Notes: generated by a model from the sequence alone, not told the origin. Shown: positions 42,989 through 54,784, counted from the stretch's first letter. The stretch: 64,000 nucleotides of DNA from Ilex aquifolium (GCA_951799425.1 OX637391.1:11666551-11730550), one strand, 5' to 3'. Translations and numbers: made by a program.

Positions 42989-44234
42989 TCATATAGGAAA
43001 TAAAGCAAGTCTTAGATAGTGGTATTTTAACAAGAAGACTGACGCTTTCGCTACTACGCAATTTGGAGAAAGTCAGATTTATAGAGGAAAAATTATTTTT
43101 GTGGTTTGAATCATTGAAGTTTAAGTTATAAGAGAGTAACTTTACTGTTGTACCCAATCTTATGAATAATCTTACTCCTACGTGCAAGGTGGCTAAAAAC
43201 TAATATCATTGATGTTAATACAATTAAAATTACAACTGAACAAGAGAGGTTCATGATCGATCGCATCATTTTATTATCGATCACAATAATTCATGATCGA
43301 TCAAGATTGATTAGTTGTAATTTTATTTTTAAAAAGTGTAACTTGATTTCAAAAAATATTTACTTTCGATACAGTACAAACAAAAATTTCGGTACCTTAC
43401 ACTTTCCCATTGATAAGACTCGAGGTAAGAAAAAAATAGTTTCTAAAGAATACTACAAATTACTGAGACATGAGAGAAACAAGTGAAAGCGGTTGAAATT
43501 TGGATCCTAATAGAAGACGAGAGGAAAAACTGAAAATAGTGAGGCGGGTTAATACTTCGTTAAACTTTAGTGTTTAAATTGGACATTGGAGGATATAACA
43601 TGAGTGACTTTGTATTACTAATTAAAGAAAATATCGAGAAATAAAATATAAGATCAAAACACGTAGAAAAATATGACTATCTTTCTATTTCATCTCATAC
43701 CCAAGGAACTGTAAGAATTTTGATGGGGTAAATGAGTAATTTGTTAATTTTGTATTTCTGTGCTTAAAAAGAAAAATTGGTTGTCGGTATAAATTGGAGA
43801 ACTTTTTTTATCTTTAAATACACAGCTCATACTTTCTGGTTATCAAGTTCATCGGTGCCTAAAATTTTAGTTATTAAGTACAAATTGTAGTTTTAAATAT
43901 TCCTTTATTACTTAATTGCCCTTTTGCTTGATTCCTAACAGATTGTGTGTTTCTTTTTTTCTTTTCTTTTTTAAATCTGTTTCATTGAGGTAGATAAATT
44001 GCAAACGTGAATGGAGAAGTTAATATCTAACAAATTGTGTTTTTCCTTCTTTTTTTAGGATTTGGTTTATTGAGGTAGATAAATTTTCAACGTAATAAAA
44101 ACTTTTTGAAATTTGAGAAGAGAGTCTCGTACTTTTTGCTCTAGTTCTCATATCACGTCTTATCAATTTAGTCATTGAAAAGAAGCATTTTTATTTTTAT
44201 TTTTCTCATTTTTTTATCAAAAAGATTATTATAT
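42989..44234. other. AT-rich intergenic stretch
   Basis: No gene or bounded element seen. Two copies of TTCATGATCGATC occur about 43252 and 43290 with further ATCGATC words between them. This is a local curiosity without evident role. Confidence 0.5.
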
Positions 44235-44239
44235 ACAAG

Positions 44240-45131
44240 TGAAGAGTCCAAATTTGACTGGGCCGAGCCCAACTTGAACGGACCGAGAAAGCCCAAAGGA
44301 GATACTATTCGGAGTTGGGCCGTAAAACAATACGGAGGGCATAAAGGGAATTAGGCGGCCGTAAAACAATACTGAGGGCATAAAGGTAATTAGGCGGCCG
44401 CAAATCAATACGGAGTCCAAAGAACCCAAGCCCAGGGACCAAGGGGCGCCACCCATGGGAGGCCACCCGCTTGGCGCCGCCCATGTGGGCGCCTGCCTAC
44501 CCCTCTGGTCTCCTCCTCCTCCTTTGTCTCTTGACTCCAATGAAGGCCACCACTCCAACTCAAGCCTAGCTCACTCCAACTCAAGCCTAGTCCAGCTCAG
44601 GACCCTCCCCAACGAAATAGGAGCACGAGGGCGAAAGTATCGGAATACACAAAGAGATCTAATCCTACCATAACTGTACCTACCAAAGTGGTAGAATCCT
44701 ACCATAACTATACTTACCAAAATAGTGGTGACCGCCTCAACTCACCGCCTCACCGCCTTAGTGAACCTATATAATGTAAGCTCTCTCCACTTGGAGAGGC
44801 ATCTTATGATCTACACACACCACGCCTCCAACACCTCCAGTACCTCACATACTTCTACACATTGCTCTCTCTCTCTCTCTCTCCCTCTCTCTCAAAACAC
44901 TATAACTCTCTGGTGACTGATATTTATCAATAAAGAACACCAGACCACAGCTGCCATTCCCGAAAGTGGAGTAGGTCATCCGAGACCGAACCACTATAAT
45001 TCTCTGTGTTGATTTGTTGTTCACTGTTTTAATTCATTGATTGCCATTGATTGATTGTTTATTGCTCATTAATTACACCTATTCATATACTTGACTGTTG
45101 ATCTTGCACAAGACAATTTTGTGCATCATCA
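44240..45131 (+). mobile_element. 5' LTR of the gag-only element
   Basis: 892 bp, starting TGAAGAGTCC and ending TGCATCATCA, nearly identical to 49199-50086. It contains GGGCGCC-rich words, a (CT)n tract near 44870 and the phrase GTGAACCTATATAATGTAAG around 44760, with TATATAA as the likely TATA box. Relative to the other LTR it lacks about 19 bp of GGGCG-rich sequence and carries an extra 20-bp direct repeat. Confidence 0.92.
44770..44776 (+). promoter_or_regulatory. Likely TATA box of the gag-only element LTR
   Basis: TATATAA lies in CTATATAATGTAAGC in both LTRs, about 360 bp before the LTR end. Assigned by motif only. Confidence 0.4.
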
Positions 45132-45152
45132 GTTTGGCGCCGTCTGTGGGAA
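45132..45152 (+). other. Primer-binding site of the gag-only element
   Basis: GTTTGGCGCCGTCTGTGGGA directly follows the LTR end and is identical to the site of Tat element A at 9173-9192. This supports shared priming with that lineage. Confidence 0.8.
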
Positions 45153-45194
45153 TGACAAAGTTTCTATTGTTCTACTTCTTTGCTCATTGAATCC

Positions 45195-46753
45195 ATGGCA
45201 ATCACCATGAGATCAAGGTCTCAACAACCCGGCTCACCGGGAGGAGGTTCCGCCTCCCCCCGCATCGTCGGGACCTTCTGTCACGGCGACTCCTGTCGTC
45301 GGACAGCAACAACTCTTGCAAACCATGCAGCTGCTGGTGGAACAGAACCATCTAACTTATGCTCACTCAAGGGGGCGTCGCCCCTCACCCTGCAGGAGAA
45401 GCACCACTCCCTCCAACAGGGGAGGACCAATAACCCCTTCCTTCTGGGCACCAGACAGCCCATCACCATGGGGTCCTCCGCCAGAACGCCCCAAGGCCAC
45501 AGGGCGCCCCTCGCCCAGCAGTCCCTCCTCAACGCGCAGGCAGCTCGCGTGTTCCTCCTCTCTCACACGTACCTGCGCAGGAGGATGATGACGGTGAGAG
45601 TCAGTACGGTGACCATCAAAGCCAGTACCATCATCCGACTGAAGATGTCCCCAACCAGTGGGACGAGAAGATTAGAGAGGTGCAGAACCAGCTTGGTGAT
45701 GCCCTTAACGCCATCAAGGCACAGGCGCCTGAAGCCGTAGACTACCTGGTAAGACGTACCAATACGCCTTTTACTGCTGATATTGTCAATTATCCTCTGT
45801 CTTCGAAGTTCAAGATGCCCAATATCGAGATCTTCGATGGCACCAAAGACCCCCTTGACCACCTGGACACCTACAAATCCCTCATGCAACTCCACAATGT
45901 GCCTGAGGAAGTTATGTGCAGAGCCTTCCCTACCACCTTGAAAGGGTCTGCCCGCCAGTGGTTCTCCAAGATCAAGCCTTCCTCCATCCACTCTTTTGCA
46001 GAGCTAAGCAGGTCCTTCGTCTCCCACTTCATTGGGGGACGCCGCCATCAGAAACCAGTAACCCACCTGCTCACTATCAAGCAGGACAGGGATGAAAGCC
46101 TCAGGGGCTACATTGCCCGCTTCAACGAAGAGGTCCTCCAGATTGAGAAGCCGGATGATAAGGTGGCCTTAGCCGTTTTTATTACTGGACTTCGCTCCTC
46201 CAGTTTCATGTTCTCCGTACTCAAAAAACCGCCCTCCAGTATGCCCGAGCTGCTGTCCAGGGCACAGAAATATATGAACGCCGAGGACGTCACCAAAGCC
46301 CATAGAGGTGAGTCATCCCGAGGAGGGGAGAAAAGGAAGGACACTCGTTAGGACAGGTGAGAGGTAGAGAACAAAAAAAACAGGACGGAGGGAATCTCTA
46401 TCAAGGACCGCCTTGGTCCCCCACCTCTGAGAAAGCGACAACTTTTCACACCACTCAACGTCTCGGTGGAGCACATCCTATTTCAGATACAGGATGACCC
46501 CACGCTCCGTTGGCTCGAAAAAATGAAGTCTGCCCCAAACTGTAGAAATAACAGCAGGTATTGTCGCTTCCACCGCGACCATGGCCACGACACTGATGAC
46601 GGCTATGAGCTCAAGAGGCAGATCGAGGAGCTCATACAGCGTGGCCAGTTGAGGCAGTACGTTGCTGGCAGAGGTCAAGCCCTGCCACCTGACCGGGATC
46701 AGGACGACAGAGAACGCCAACAACCCCTTGGAGAAATTCAGACAATCTCTTAA
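45195..46753 (+). pseudogene. gag region of the gag-only element
   Basis: The N-terminal part is Pro/Ala/Gln-rich. The core reads VDYLVRRTNTPFTAD, PNIEIFDGTKDPLDHLDTY, MCRAFPTTLKGSARQWFSKI, SFAELSRSFVSHFIGGRRHQ and RDESLRGYIARFNEEVL. The C-terminal part holds the Tat zinc-finger variant RYCRFHRDHGHDTDDGYELK followed by QIEELIQRGQLRQYV. The core is very close to the gag of Tat element B (57595-60561) and less close to element A. It would build particles that package the element RNA. It is broken in a few places. Confidence 0.85.
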
Positions 46754-46959
46754 GGGCTACAACTCCGCCAAGGAAACATTGGCCCACCTATGGGACACAC
46801 CTGAAGATTTTATCTATCTTTTATAGTTTCAGTTGATTTATTTTGTTATTCATTATTTTATGAAATAAAATTTTACAAGATTATTGTTATTATAATTGTC
46901 TTGTTTTCATCTCAAACAGCCTACGACTTAACAACAACAAGGTAGACAAAAGTCAAAAG

Positions 46960-47200
46960 GCACCCATACGAGGGGTCTCGCCCTCTCCACCTTGGAGGCC
47001 CCCATGACGGCCTCGCCCTCTCCACCTTGGGCACCCCTCATGATGTCGCCCAGACGAGGGGTCTCGCCCTCTCCACCAGGTGCCCCCATGATGGCCTCGC
47101 CCTCTCCACCTTGGGCGACCCCATGACGGTCTCGCCCTCTCCACCTTGGCGCTTCCTTCGATGAAGCCTAGACGATGGGTCTCGCCCCCTCTCACCAGGC
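46960..47200. repeat. GC-rich repeat (TCTCGCCCTCTCCACCTTGG family)
   Basis: CTCGCCCTCTCCACC recurs five to six times at spacings of roughly 30-50 bp, interleaved with CCCCATGA(C/T)GG. Noncoding interior of the gag-only element. Confidence 0.8.
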
Positions 47201-47339
47201 GCCCAGGTGTTCAAGACCAGGCACCAGGCGCCCAGCTCGTCAGCGCCCTCCTCATCTACATAGAATGAACCTCTGCCCTAGTAGCTATCTCAAGTGCTAC
47301 TCAAAGGTCAGCCTCTAGATGGGCAGCCTTCTCGTGCGC

Positions 47340-47645
47340 TAGCCTCAACTGCTTAGCAGCATCCTCTCATGTCTGCTGCTCGAGCCCTATCTGCTCAGCG
47401 GCATCCTCTCGTGCCTGCCGCCCGAGCCCTACTGCTCCGTGGCATCCTCTCGTGCTTGCCACCCGAGCCCTACCTACTCAGCAGCATCCTCTCGTGCCTG
47501 CTGCTCGAGCCCTACTGCTCCGTGGCATCCTCTCGTGCCTGCCACCCGAGCCCTACTTGCTCCGTGGCATCCTCTCGTGCCTGCCACTCGAGCCCTAACT
47601 GCTTCGCGGCATCCTCTCGTGCCTACCGCTCAAGCACCAAATGTT
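47340..47645. repeat. About seven tandem units of 42 bp
   Basis: The unit reads AGCCCTACTGCTCCGTGGCA followed by TCCTCTCGTGCCTGCCACCCG, 41-42 bp, repeated about seven times with small changes. It lies in the noncoding interior of the gag-only element. Confidence 0.88.
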
Positions 47646-48314
47646 CTCAGCAGTCCCCAGTGCCTGCCTCTCTGACATCCCTAGGAGTCACAGACCTCCA
47701 AAGTTGCTCCTTGGCCAAAGTCGCATTGCTACAGTCCCCGTAGAAGACCGCACAGAAGTACCAACTCCTACAACAGTATAACAACTAACTCTGGTACACA
47801 CAGAAGTCCCAGTCTGGGAAAGAGTGGGGGTACCACCTGGTCCCATCTCCCGGGAAGTAACCTGGCAATCAGACACTGACCGAGAAGCACTGGGGGCATC
47901 AAACCTCACCCTCTTGAGAAGAGGGGAAGACACCACTCTAAAAGCAAAGAGAGTCTCCACCATCGCCCTATCAATATGACACCTGTAATCAGAGACAAGG
48001 GCAAAGTCATCCTAGTCTCCCTCTCTGGCAAATACCTAGAATGACAATTCGTCGCCCACGAATGCCTGACAGCTGCCTGCCAAAACGTAGCTCTCCATCA
48101 CCGTCGGTTTCACTAAATTGTGCTCAAAACTCAAATTCAGAGGGATATAAGCATTTTTTGGGAAAAATTGTTGACCAAACCGCCTTTTGGCAGTTTGTAT
48201 GTTGTAGATCTTGAAAAAATACACGAATTCAAAAAAAAAATTCGCCTCAAACGGACTCCCGAGCGCAAAGGTATGGTCGTTCAAAGTTTTACCGACATTT
48301 TATGATTTTATGAT

Positions 48315-48545
48315 ACTTCAGCTCGCCCAGGCGGCCTCGCCAGCGCCCAGCTCGCCCAGGCAGCCTCGCCAGCAGCCTCGCGCCCAGGCAGCCTCGCCAG
48401 CACCCAGGCGCCCAGGCAGCCTCGCCCAGCAGCCTCGCCCATCAGCCTTGCCAGCACCCAGGCGCCCAGGCAGCCTCTCCCAGCAGCCTCACCAACGCCC
48501 AACAGCGCCTGACGCCCAGCACCCAGCAGTGCCCTCGCCCAGGCC
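48315..48545. repeat. GCCCAGGCAGCCTCGCCAGC repeat array
   Basis: Imperfect tandem copies of CCCAGGCAGCCTCGCCAGCA with CCCAGGCGCCCAGG variants. The reverse complement wording (GGGCGAGGCTGCCTGGGC) resembles the repeat-rich start of the antisense ORF of Tat element B at 51955-52430. Confidence 0.85.
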
Positions 48546-49183
48546 AGCTCCATGACTCCCTCTCCTGCTATGGCGTCGCCCATGATTCTCTCGCCAAAGC
48601 CTCTCATAGTTTTAGCCCTTGTGGCGTGACCCATGGCACCTTGGGCGCCTCTCACAGCGGAGCTTGTACCTTGGGCGCCGCCCCTAGTGCCTCCCTCCTT
48701 GGATTCTTCAGCCTGTCCTCTCCACCAAGTCCTTGGCGCCATCGACAATAAAGGCAGCCCTATGGGCGCTGCCTAGGCAATCCTCATGGGCGATGCCTTC
48801 AACACAAGCTCGTTGGGCGCCGCCCATGGACCCCTTTCCCACAGTGCAAGAGGCGGCACCCACATCCATAACAAACCACATCTCTAACATTAGCGCCCTC
48901 TCCCAGCTGTCCACCTGATGTCACCCAACGCTTGGCACTGCCCATCTTGCCCAAGCTCCAAAGATGCTCTAATAATGATCACCACAACGACGTCACCATG
49001 GGCAGGGGAGCCTTCATGCCACGCCTTCAAGGAGCTCATGGATCATCCATAGAATCTCCCATCAGCAGGAATAGAAAGCTGAAGACTAGAAGCACCATGA
49101 GAAACAAGAAAATTTCTGCTCACTCAAGCGAAATCGAAGCACATGCCCTCAACCCCTTCCTCTCAAGAAAGTCAGAGGCTTGG

Positions 49184-49198
49184 AGCATGGGGGACAAA
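49184..49198 (+). other. Polypurine tract of the gag-only element
   Basis: GGAGCATGGGGGACAAA immediately precedes the TG of the right LTR, the position of the plus-strand primer in LTR retrotransposons. Confidence 0.7.
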
Positions 49199-50086
49199 TG
49201 ACGAGTCCAAATTTGACTGGGTCGAGCCCAACTTGAACGGACCGAGAAAGCCCAAAGGAGATACTATTCGGAGTTGGGCCGTAAAACAATACAGAGGGCA
49301 TAAAGGGAATTAGGCGGCCGTAAAACAATACCGAGGGCATAAAGGTAATTAGGCGGCCGCAAATCAATACGGAGTCCAAAGAAACCAAGCCTAGGGACCA
49401 AGGGGCGCCGCCCATGGGAGGCCACCCGCTTGGCCACGCCCAAGGGGGCGCCGCCCATGTGGGCGCCTGCCTACCCCTCTGGTCTCCTCCTCCTCCTTTG
49501 TCTCTTGACTCCAATGAAGGCCACCACTCCAACTCAAGCCTAGTCCAGCTCAGGACCCTCCCCGACGGAATAGGAGCACGAGGGCGAAAGTATCGGAATA
49601 CACAAAGAGATATAATTCTACCATAACTGTACCTACCAAAGTGGTAGAATCCTACCATAACTATACTTACCAAAATAGTGGTGACCGCCTCAACTCACCG
49701 CCTCACCGCCTTAGTGAACCTATATAATGTAAGCTCTCTCCACTTGGAGAGGCATCTTATGATCTACATACACCACGCCTCCAACACCTCCAGTACCTCA
49801 CATACTTCTACACATTGCTCTCTCTCTCTCTCTCTCTCCCTCTTTCTCAAAGCACTGTAACTCTCCGGTGACTGATATTTATCAATAAAGAATACCAGGC
49901 CACCGCTGTCATTCCCGAAAGTGGAGTAGGTCATCCGAGACCGAACCACTATAATTCTCTGTGTTGATTTGTTGTTCATTGTTTGAATTCATTGATTTCC
50001 ATTGATTGATTGTTTATTGCTCATTAATTACACCTATTCATATACTTGACTGTTGATCTTGCACAAGACAATTTTGTGCATCATCA
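49199..50086 (+). mobile_element. 3' LTR of the gag-only element
   Basis: 888 bp, TGACGAGTCC ... TGCATCATCA. It is followed at once by ACAAG, the target duplication that also precedes the left LTR. Confidence 0.92.
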
Positions 50087-50091
50087 ACAAG

Positions 50092-50487
50092 TATGTATAT
50101 TTTTTTATAATATGTTTTAGTTTTTTTATTTGTTGTTGAATGTTGAGAAAATTGCTTGTTTATATTTTCTGAATTACAAAATGAGAAAAAAAAAACTTGA
50201 TTCTACAGATCTTCTAGATCTATGATCTTTCAACAATCACCCATTTATGATAAAAAAAAAGAAAAAGGAAGAAGAAAAATCAAGTTCCAATTACTACTTC
50301 AAAATCAATGGAGTTACCACATACAATAATTATATTTGGTGACTTCAAATCCAGACAAACATAGAGTGGTTACATAGAGTAACATGTTCAAATATATATT
50401 ATATCTCAGCCTAATCCCCTTACAGTATCAGCTTTGCTGAAGAAGATCAGGACAATAAAGAAAGTCCTATGACGTTTGTGTTACATC
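50092..50487. other. Short AT-rich spacer between two LTR elements
   Basis: About 400 bp with no gene or element seen. It is the pre-insertion DNA separating the gag-only element from Tat element B. Confidence 0.5.
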
Positions 50488-51062
50488 TGATGATGCACAA
50501 ATCGGTTTGCACACCACAGTCAAGTGAACAATGTAAAATGCAGAAAAATGAGTAAAGAGAAAGAAGACAATGTTTATAGTGGTTCGGTCAACAAGACCTA
50601 CGTCCACTTTCAATGGCTAAGTTTGCCGGGAACTTTATTAACTCCGGTGTGTAAGGAGATCAGAGAATTACGAGAGAGAGGAGAGATGAGCTTGAGTTTT
50701 TATCAGATGCCCCCCAAGTGATGGGGAAGCTTACAATTTATATTCATCTGCGTAGTAATTGAATGGGTAGTTTAACGGTCATAACGGATTGTAGGAACTT
50801 AATAGCATTAAACAGCTTGACGACCTCTCCTCTCCTTGGCGACCTCTCTTCTCCTCAACCGGCAAGGGAGTGCTCTCCAAAGGTCTTGGCCAAATGATGA
50901 GTGAATGTTGACTTCCCCCAAGCGGCCCGGATGCTCCCTTAGTGGAGTAGCTCCCTAATGAGCTTGACCGGTCTGGACCACTTAGGGCCTGCTTGGTCTT
51001 CTACGAGCTTGGGCTCTTTTGGGCTTTATACCTGGATTGGATTGTTTGGGCCTGGCCCATCA
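50488..51062 (-). mobile_element. 3' LTR of Tat element B
   Basis: 575 bp, starting TGATGATGCAC and ending GGCCCATCA on the plus strand, nearly identical to 60626-61206. It is followed on its inner side by TTTGCCCCCC, which is the polypurine tract GGGGGGCAAA when read on the element strand. Confidence 0.93.
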
Positions 51063-51144
51063 TTTGCCCCCCAATGCCCCGCGTCTAACGGAACTTGGAA
51101 AGGAGGGCATTCAGTTTGAGTTTGATTTTTCGACTTACCGGCAA

Positions 51145-51560
51145 AACTGGAAAAACTTCGGGAGGCCAAAACATGTGCTTCCAGGCCTTTTTTGAGCTTT
51201 TAACGATATCAGGCATAGTCAAAGGCTGTGAGTCTTGTAGGGCTCGCCGAGAGCTTCGATTTGATATATTATAAGCCTCATTCCGAGTAACAGAGCAAAG
51301 GTTACGGTCAAAACTTCGAGCAGAAAGTTGGGCGCATGGTTTTGGGCGAGCAGACAGCTTTTGGGAGAGCTGGCGGCGTCCTGGGCGAGCAGCAAAATTT
51401 TTTTTATTTTTTATTTTTTGAAACTTCGAGAGGTCAAAACACCTGGTTCTAAGCCTTTTTTGACCTTTTTTTGAAAAGCTCATTACCAACAGGAATGAGT
51501 TTTGCTCGGCTCGTCGAGAGCTTCAATTTTGATATATTATATGTCCCGTTCGGAGTTACT
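51145..51560. repeat. Two-copy direct repeat (period about 267 bp) upstream of the antisense ORF
   Basis: CTTCG(G/A)GAGG(C/T)CAAAACA and GGCTCG(C/T)CGAGAGCTTC followed by GATATATTATA occur twice; the second phrase starts at about 51242 and at 51509. Each copy ends in a CGGAGTTAC-like phrase. The duplicated block lies between the 3' LTR and the TATA box of the accessory ORF. Confidence 0.7.
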
Positions 51561-51657
51561 ATCAAAATAGCCCCTTTTTAAATCCGATTTTGTTTTTTTA
51601 AGAAAGGAGCCCTTGATTTCCAATTTAGGCTTCTTCTTCTCTCTTTTGAACCCTAGA

Positions 51658-51667
51658 CTATAAATAG
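51658..51667 (+). promoter_or_regulatory. TATA box for the antisense accessory ORF
   Basis: CTATAAATAG lies 66 bp upstream of the first possible start (51733) and about 120 bp upstream of ATGTCGACTGAAGG (51787). It is followed by a pyrimidine-rich leader (CTTTCTTCCTCATTCCACC), the usual layout of a plant core promoter. This suggests plus-strand transcription independent of the LTR promoter. Confidence 0.6.
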
Positions 51668-51732
51668 TAGCTTTCTTCCTCATTCCACCTACTTCCTTCA
51701 ATCTTTAGGAGAGTTTCTTTCCTTGAAATTTC

Positions 51733-54520
51733 TTGGAGACCCAAAGGTGGACATTCTTGAGTTTGGGGCATAGATTATTTCGATCAATGTCGACTGAAGG
51801 TGGGTTTGTTGATCATTGTGGGAAACTCAAAGAAGCTTGTGTGGTTCTTCGCAAGGAGGCGCACGGCTTGAGAGACGCGGGGCAGCTGCTGACCACCTCT
51901 GTTGTTCACGCAAGGGAGGGGGCACCCATGGATTCTGCTGTAGGTGGTGGAGACAAAGGTGCCACTTTGGGCGTTGTTCTAGGCAGCGGCGGCTTGGGCG
52001 CCACTTTAGGCGCTGAACTAGGCTGCCCGTTAGGTGATGGAGAGAGTAGAGAGGAGCTGTTCGCTACTGGGCGTGCTGGGGCGCGCGGGGATGCTGCACC
52101 GAGTGTCCCTGGGCTGGTCGGTTTGGGCGAGCAGACCTTGGGCCATGTTGGGCGAGCTGTCCAGTCCATTGGACGAGCTGCCCCTGCGATGGGCGAGCTA
52201 GGCAGGCGAGCAGCCCCTGCGACGGGCGAGCACGATGAGGGAATTCCTGGGCCGCGAACTGCTGTGGGCGAGAATGGGGCTGAGCAAGCTGCTGTACTGG
52301 GCGCCAAAGGGGCTGATCTGGACCACCTGGGCGAGCTGCCTGGGCGCGCGGACAGCCTGGGCGTGCTGCCTAGACGTGCGGACAGCTTGGGCGCGCTGCC
52401 TGCGCGCATTTTGGGTGTTGATCCGAGGAGTTTTGGCGAGGTCGAGACTTTGGATGAACAAGGGGCTGCCCTGGGTGCCTATGGCGGACCTGGCTCTTGT
52501 ACTCAAGATCAAACTCCTCAGAGCCTCTGTAAGAAAAAGTACAAAAGCAAAATAGTTGACGATGGGTCCAAGGTAAATACTCTCTTTAGTACTTTAGCTT
52601 CAGACGATATTTTGCGGATTGTCTCCACCTTCCGTATTCCTCCGACTGTGTTATGCCGTCGGGCCAAGATGGATGAGCTCGCCTCGGATGACTCTTCTGG
52701 GGATATTGTCATTTATGAGGAGATGCTTGAAGCTGGGCTCAGGCTTCCTATGCCCCCTTCTATCTGTCGCATCCTTGAATATTTTTCACTCACCCCGGGG
52801 CGGCTGTCACCCAACGGCTAGAGGGTTTTGCTATGCTTTTTGGTGTTGTGGAAAAAAGTGCACCATGAGGACGCCTCTCCGGAGGAGTTTCATGGAGCTT
52901 ATATCCTGAGCGAGACCCCTACTCCCAACCGGGGTTGGTACTACTTTACAACGAGAGACAGGCTGATTACTGGACTGAAGTCCAACTGCCATAGTTGGAA
53001 ATCCCGCTTTCTATTTGTCGGTGGAGAATGGGCTGCTGAGGCCGATAGAGCTTCGGTACCACGGGGATGGAGTACCCCCAAAGAGCTTGGTAAGCTTCAC
53101 ACTTGTTTTAACTCTTTTGCTTTTTGTTTTTTTTTTTAAAAATCATTCTTTTTGCAAATCCTCTTGTGCTCTCCAAGGATCAAGAGTGGAGGCTGCAGGC
53201 GGTGAGGGCTTATCCTGAAAAGGATTTTGGAGTCCTTATGTTCGGAGTTCGTGCTGCCCCAAAGTCTGGCGGCTCCTCTTTGAAGAGGAAAGGTGAGTTG
53301 ATTATTTTATACCTTCCTCCCTTACTTGATGTTTTTCATCTAGGCAACACTTTATTTCTTTGCAGCAGTAGATAGGGAGGCGATTGGGTCTCTTCTCTCT
53401 GGTAGGAGTCCTCCTCCTCCCAAGGTGGCGAGAGTGCCTGAGATAGCGAGGAGCCAGGTCTCACAAGTGTCCTCTTCAATGGTACCATCAGAGGGGAGCT
53501 CTCCTCAATCACCCCCACTAGCGATACCTAGGGCGCCCTTTGGTCCAGTGCCCCCTCCAGAGGTGCCTACACCCTCAGTTGTATCTCCTACTCCGGGGTT
53601 TCCCCTGTTGGCCGCATCCTCTGTTTCCCCTTCATCTACTCCAGTGGGAACTTCTTCTGGGATGCCTTCTCAAGGTATCACTATGTTGGGTAACATGCGA
53701 GTCATTAAGGATCGGATTGGGAAGTTTGTATGTGCCAGGGATGTGAACGAGCTTGGTTCCACGGGCACCGATGGAATCCTCAACTCTTTTTTGGAAAGAT
53801 GGGCTCAGGTAAGGGTTTATTATCTCCCTTTTCTCCCTTCCTTTCATACATTTCTAACATCTTTTTGCCTTTTTTCTTTTTCCAGGCCTCAACTGCATCT
53901 ATGTGTATGTTTTCAAGGACCCTCCTTTATCACCAGTTGAAGCAAACCCATGAAGTTGTGAAAAATGAACTTCTAGCTGCTCAGGGGAGGATCACAGAGC
54001 TTGAAGCTGTTGGGAAGGCTTCTGATCTGAGGGCGACTGGTCTTAAGGATGAGCTTGCAAAGACCCACGAGAAGGTCAGGCTCAGAGAGGTTGAGTTTTC
54101 GGCGACCCATGAGAGGGTGGCCAAGCTTGAGGCTGAGCTTGTAGAGACCCGCGAGAGGGTCATGCTTAGAGAGGCTGAGTTTTCGGCGACCCATGGGAGG
54201 GTGGCCAAACTTGAGGCTGAGCTTGCAGAGACCCGCGAGAGGGTCATGCTCAGGGAGGCTGCCGCAGAGGCAGATGTAAAGGCTGCTCAAGAAAGAGCTT
54301 CCCGGGCTGAGGCAGACCTGAGGTATGGCACTGCAGAAGCTTTCATTGACGGCTACGAGGAGCTTAGGGGAAAGATTTCTGCTGCCTACCCTGATATTGA
54401 TGTCTCAGGCTTCGTGGCAACTGAGGCGCCTGATGAGAGTGACTGAGGTTCTGAGGATGCCGAGGGTGACGATGAGGAGGGTGATGACGAGGAGGTGGAT
54501 GACGACCATGAGAGTAGTTA
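51733..54520 (+). CDS. Antisense accessory ORF (aORF) of Tat element B, Transposase_28-like
   Basis: Plus-strand coding unit opposite to gag-pol. The first part is rich in GGGCG-coded Gly/Ala/Leu repeats. Next comes a conserved block (PPSICRILEYFSLTPGRLSP, WYYFTTRDRLITGL, SWKSRFLFVGGEW) that resembles the plant family annotated as putative gypsy-type transposon protein (Transposase_28). A Pro/Ser-rich part follows, then a long coiled coil made of repeated LEAELAETRERVMLREAEFS units, and a very acidic end. Three intron-like gaps with GT...AG borders (53090-53177, 53293-53365, 53809-53885) separate the blocks. Its role is unknown; such ORFs are known extras in Tat elements. It is probably not fully intact. 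Confidence 0.75.
54060..54275 (+). repeat. Coiled-coil repeat inside the accessory ORF
   Basis: A unit of about 81-84 bp (AAGGTCAGGCTCAGAGAGGT ... GCCAAGCTTGAGGCTGAGCT) occurs two and a half times and encodes HERVAKLEAELVETRERVML-type heptads. The repetition is visible at both DNA and protein level. Confidence 0.75.
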
Positions 54521-54784
54521 GAGTGCTAGGGACTTTTTGATTTAGAGACTTTTTTTTTTTTCTTTTTTTAGAAAAGCATTTTGTTGCCCTACTTTTGTGA
54601 AAGTGGTTTATTTTTGCCACTGATGCTCTTTTGAAGTTGAATACAAAAATGCAAAGATCTTTTTTGAGTAAATCTGAAAATTTTGTTTTATTTACTTCAC
54701 TGCTTATGTAATAATAGCCCCAAAAAAGTACAAAAAATAAAATAAAGTCTCCAACTTTTTATTTTGACTCTCTCTCAAGGTCAC

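Larger units (their letters stand above)
44240..50086 (+). mobile_element. Gag-only LTR retrotransposon (TR-GAG-like, Tat-type gag) with perfect target duplication
   Basis: Two LTRs (44240-45131 and 49199-50086) in the same orientation enclose about 4 kb. ACAAG flanks both sides (44235-44239 and 50087-50091), a perfect 5-bp target duplication. A primer site follows the left LTR, and a purine run GGGGGACAAA precedes the right one. The only protein seen is a Tat-type gag; no protease, polymerase or integrase is present, so it must borrow them. By-eye comparison gives about 2.5% substitutions between LTRs plus two indels of about 20 bp, suggesting insertion of the order of one to two million years ago under usual plant rates. 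The gag region is broken in a few places. Confidence 0.92.

Noticed and set aside
43252-43312. Cluster of ATCGATC words as a regulatory site
   Set aside because: Short palindromic words in AT-rich DNA with no gene nearby; no supporting evidence.
45281-45566. Antisense proteins over the gag start of the gag-only element
   Set aside because: Shadow frames of a GC-rich coding strand; no known domain.
47369-47743. 124-codon Ser/Ala/Leu-rich plus frame
   Set aside because: A reading of the 42-bp tandem repeat inside the gag-only element.
48308-48748. 146-codon Gly/Ala-rich minus frame in the gag-only element
   Set aside because: Built from the GCCCAGGCAGCC repeat array. The wording is similar to the accessory ORF start of element B only through the shared repeat, so no gene is claimed.
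52198-52512. Arg/Ser-rich minus frames opposite the accessory ORF start
   Set aside because: Shadow of the GGGCG-rich coding strand; no known motif.
51733-54520. Host gene captured by or lying between LTR elements
   Set aside because: It lies between integrase and 3' LTR of one element, is flanked by its LTRs and has the gypsy-type accessory block, so it belongs to the element.
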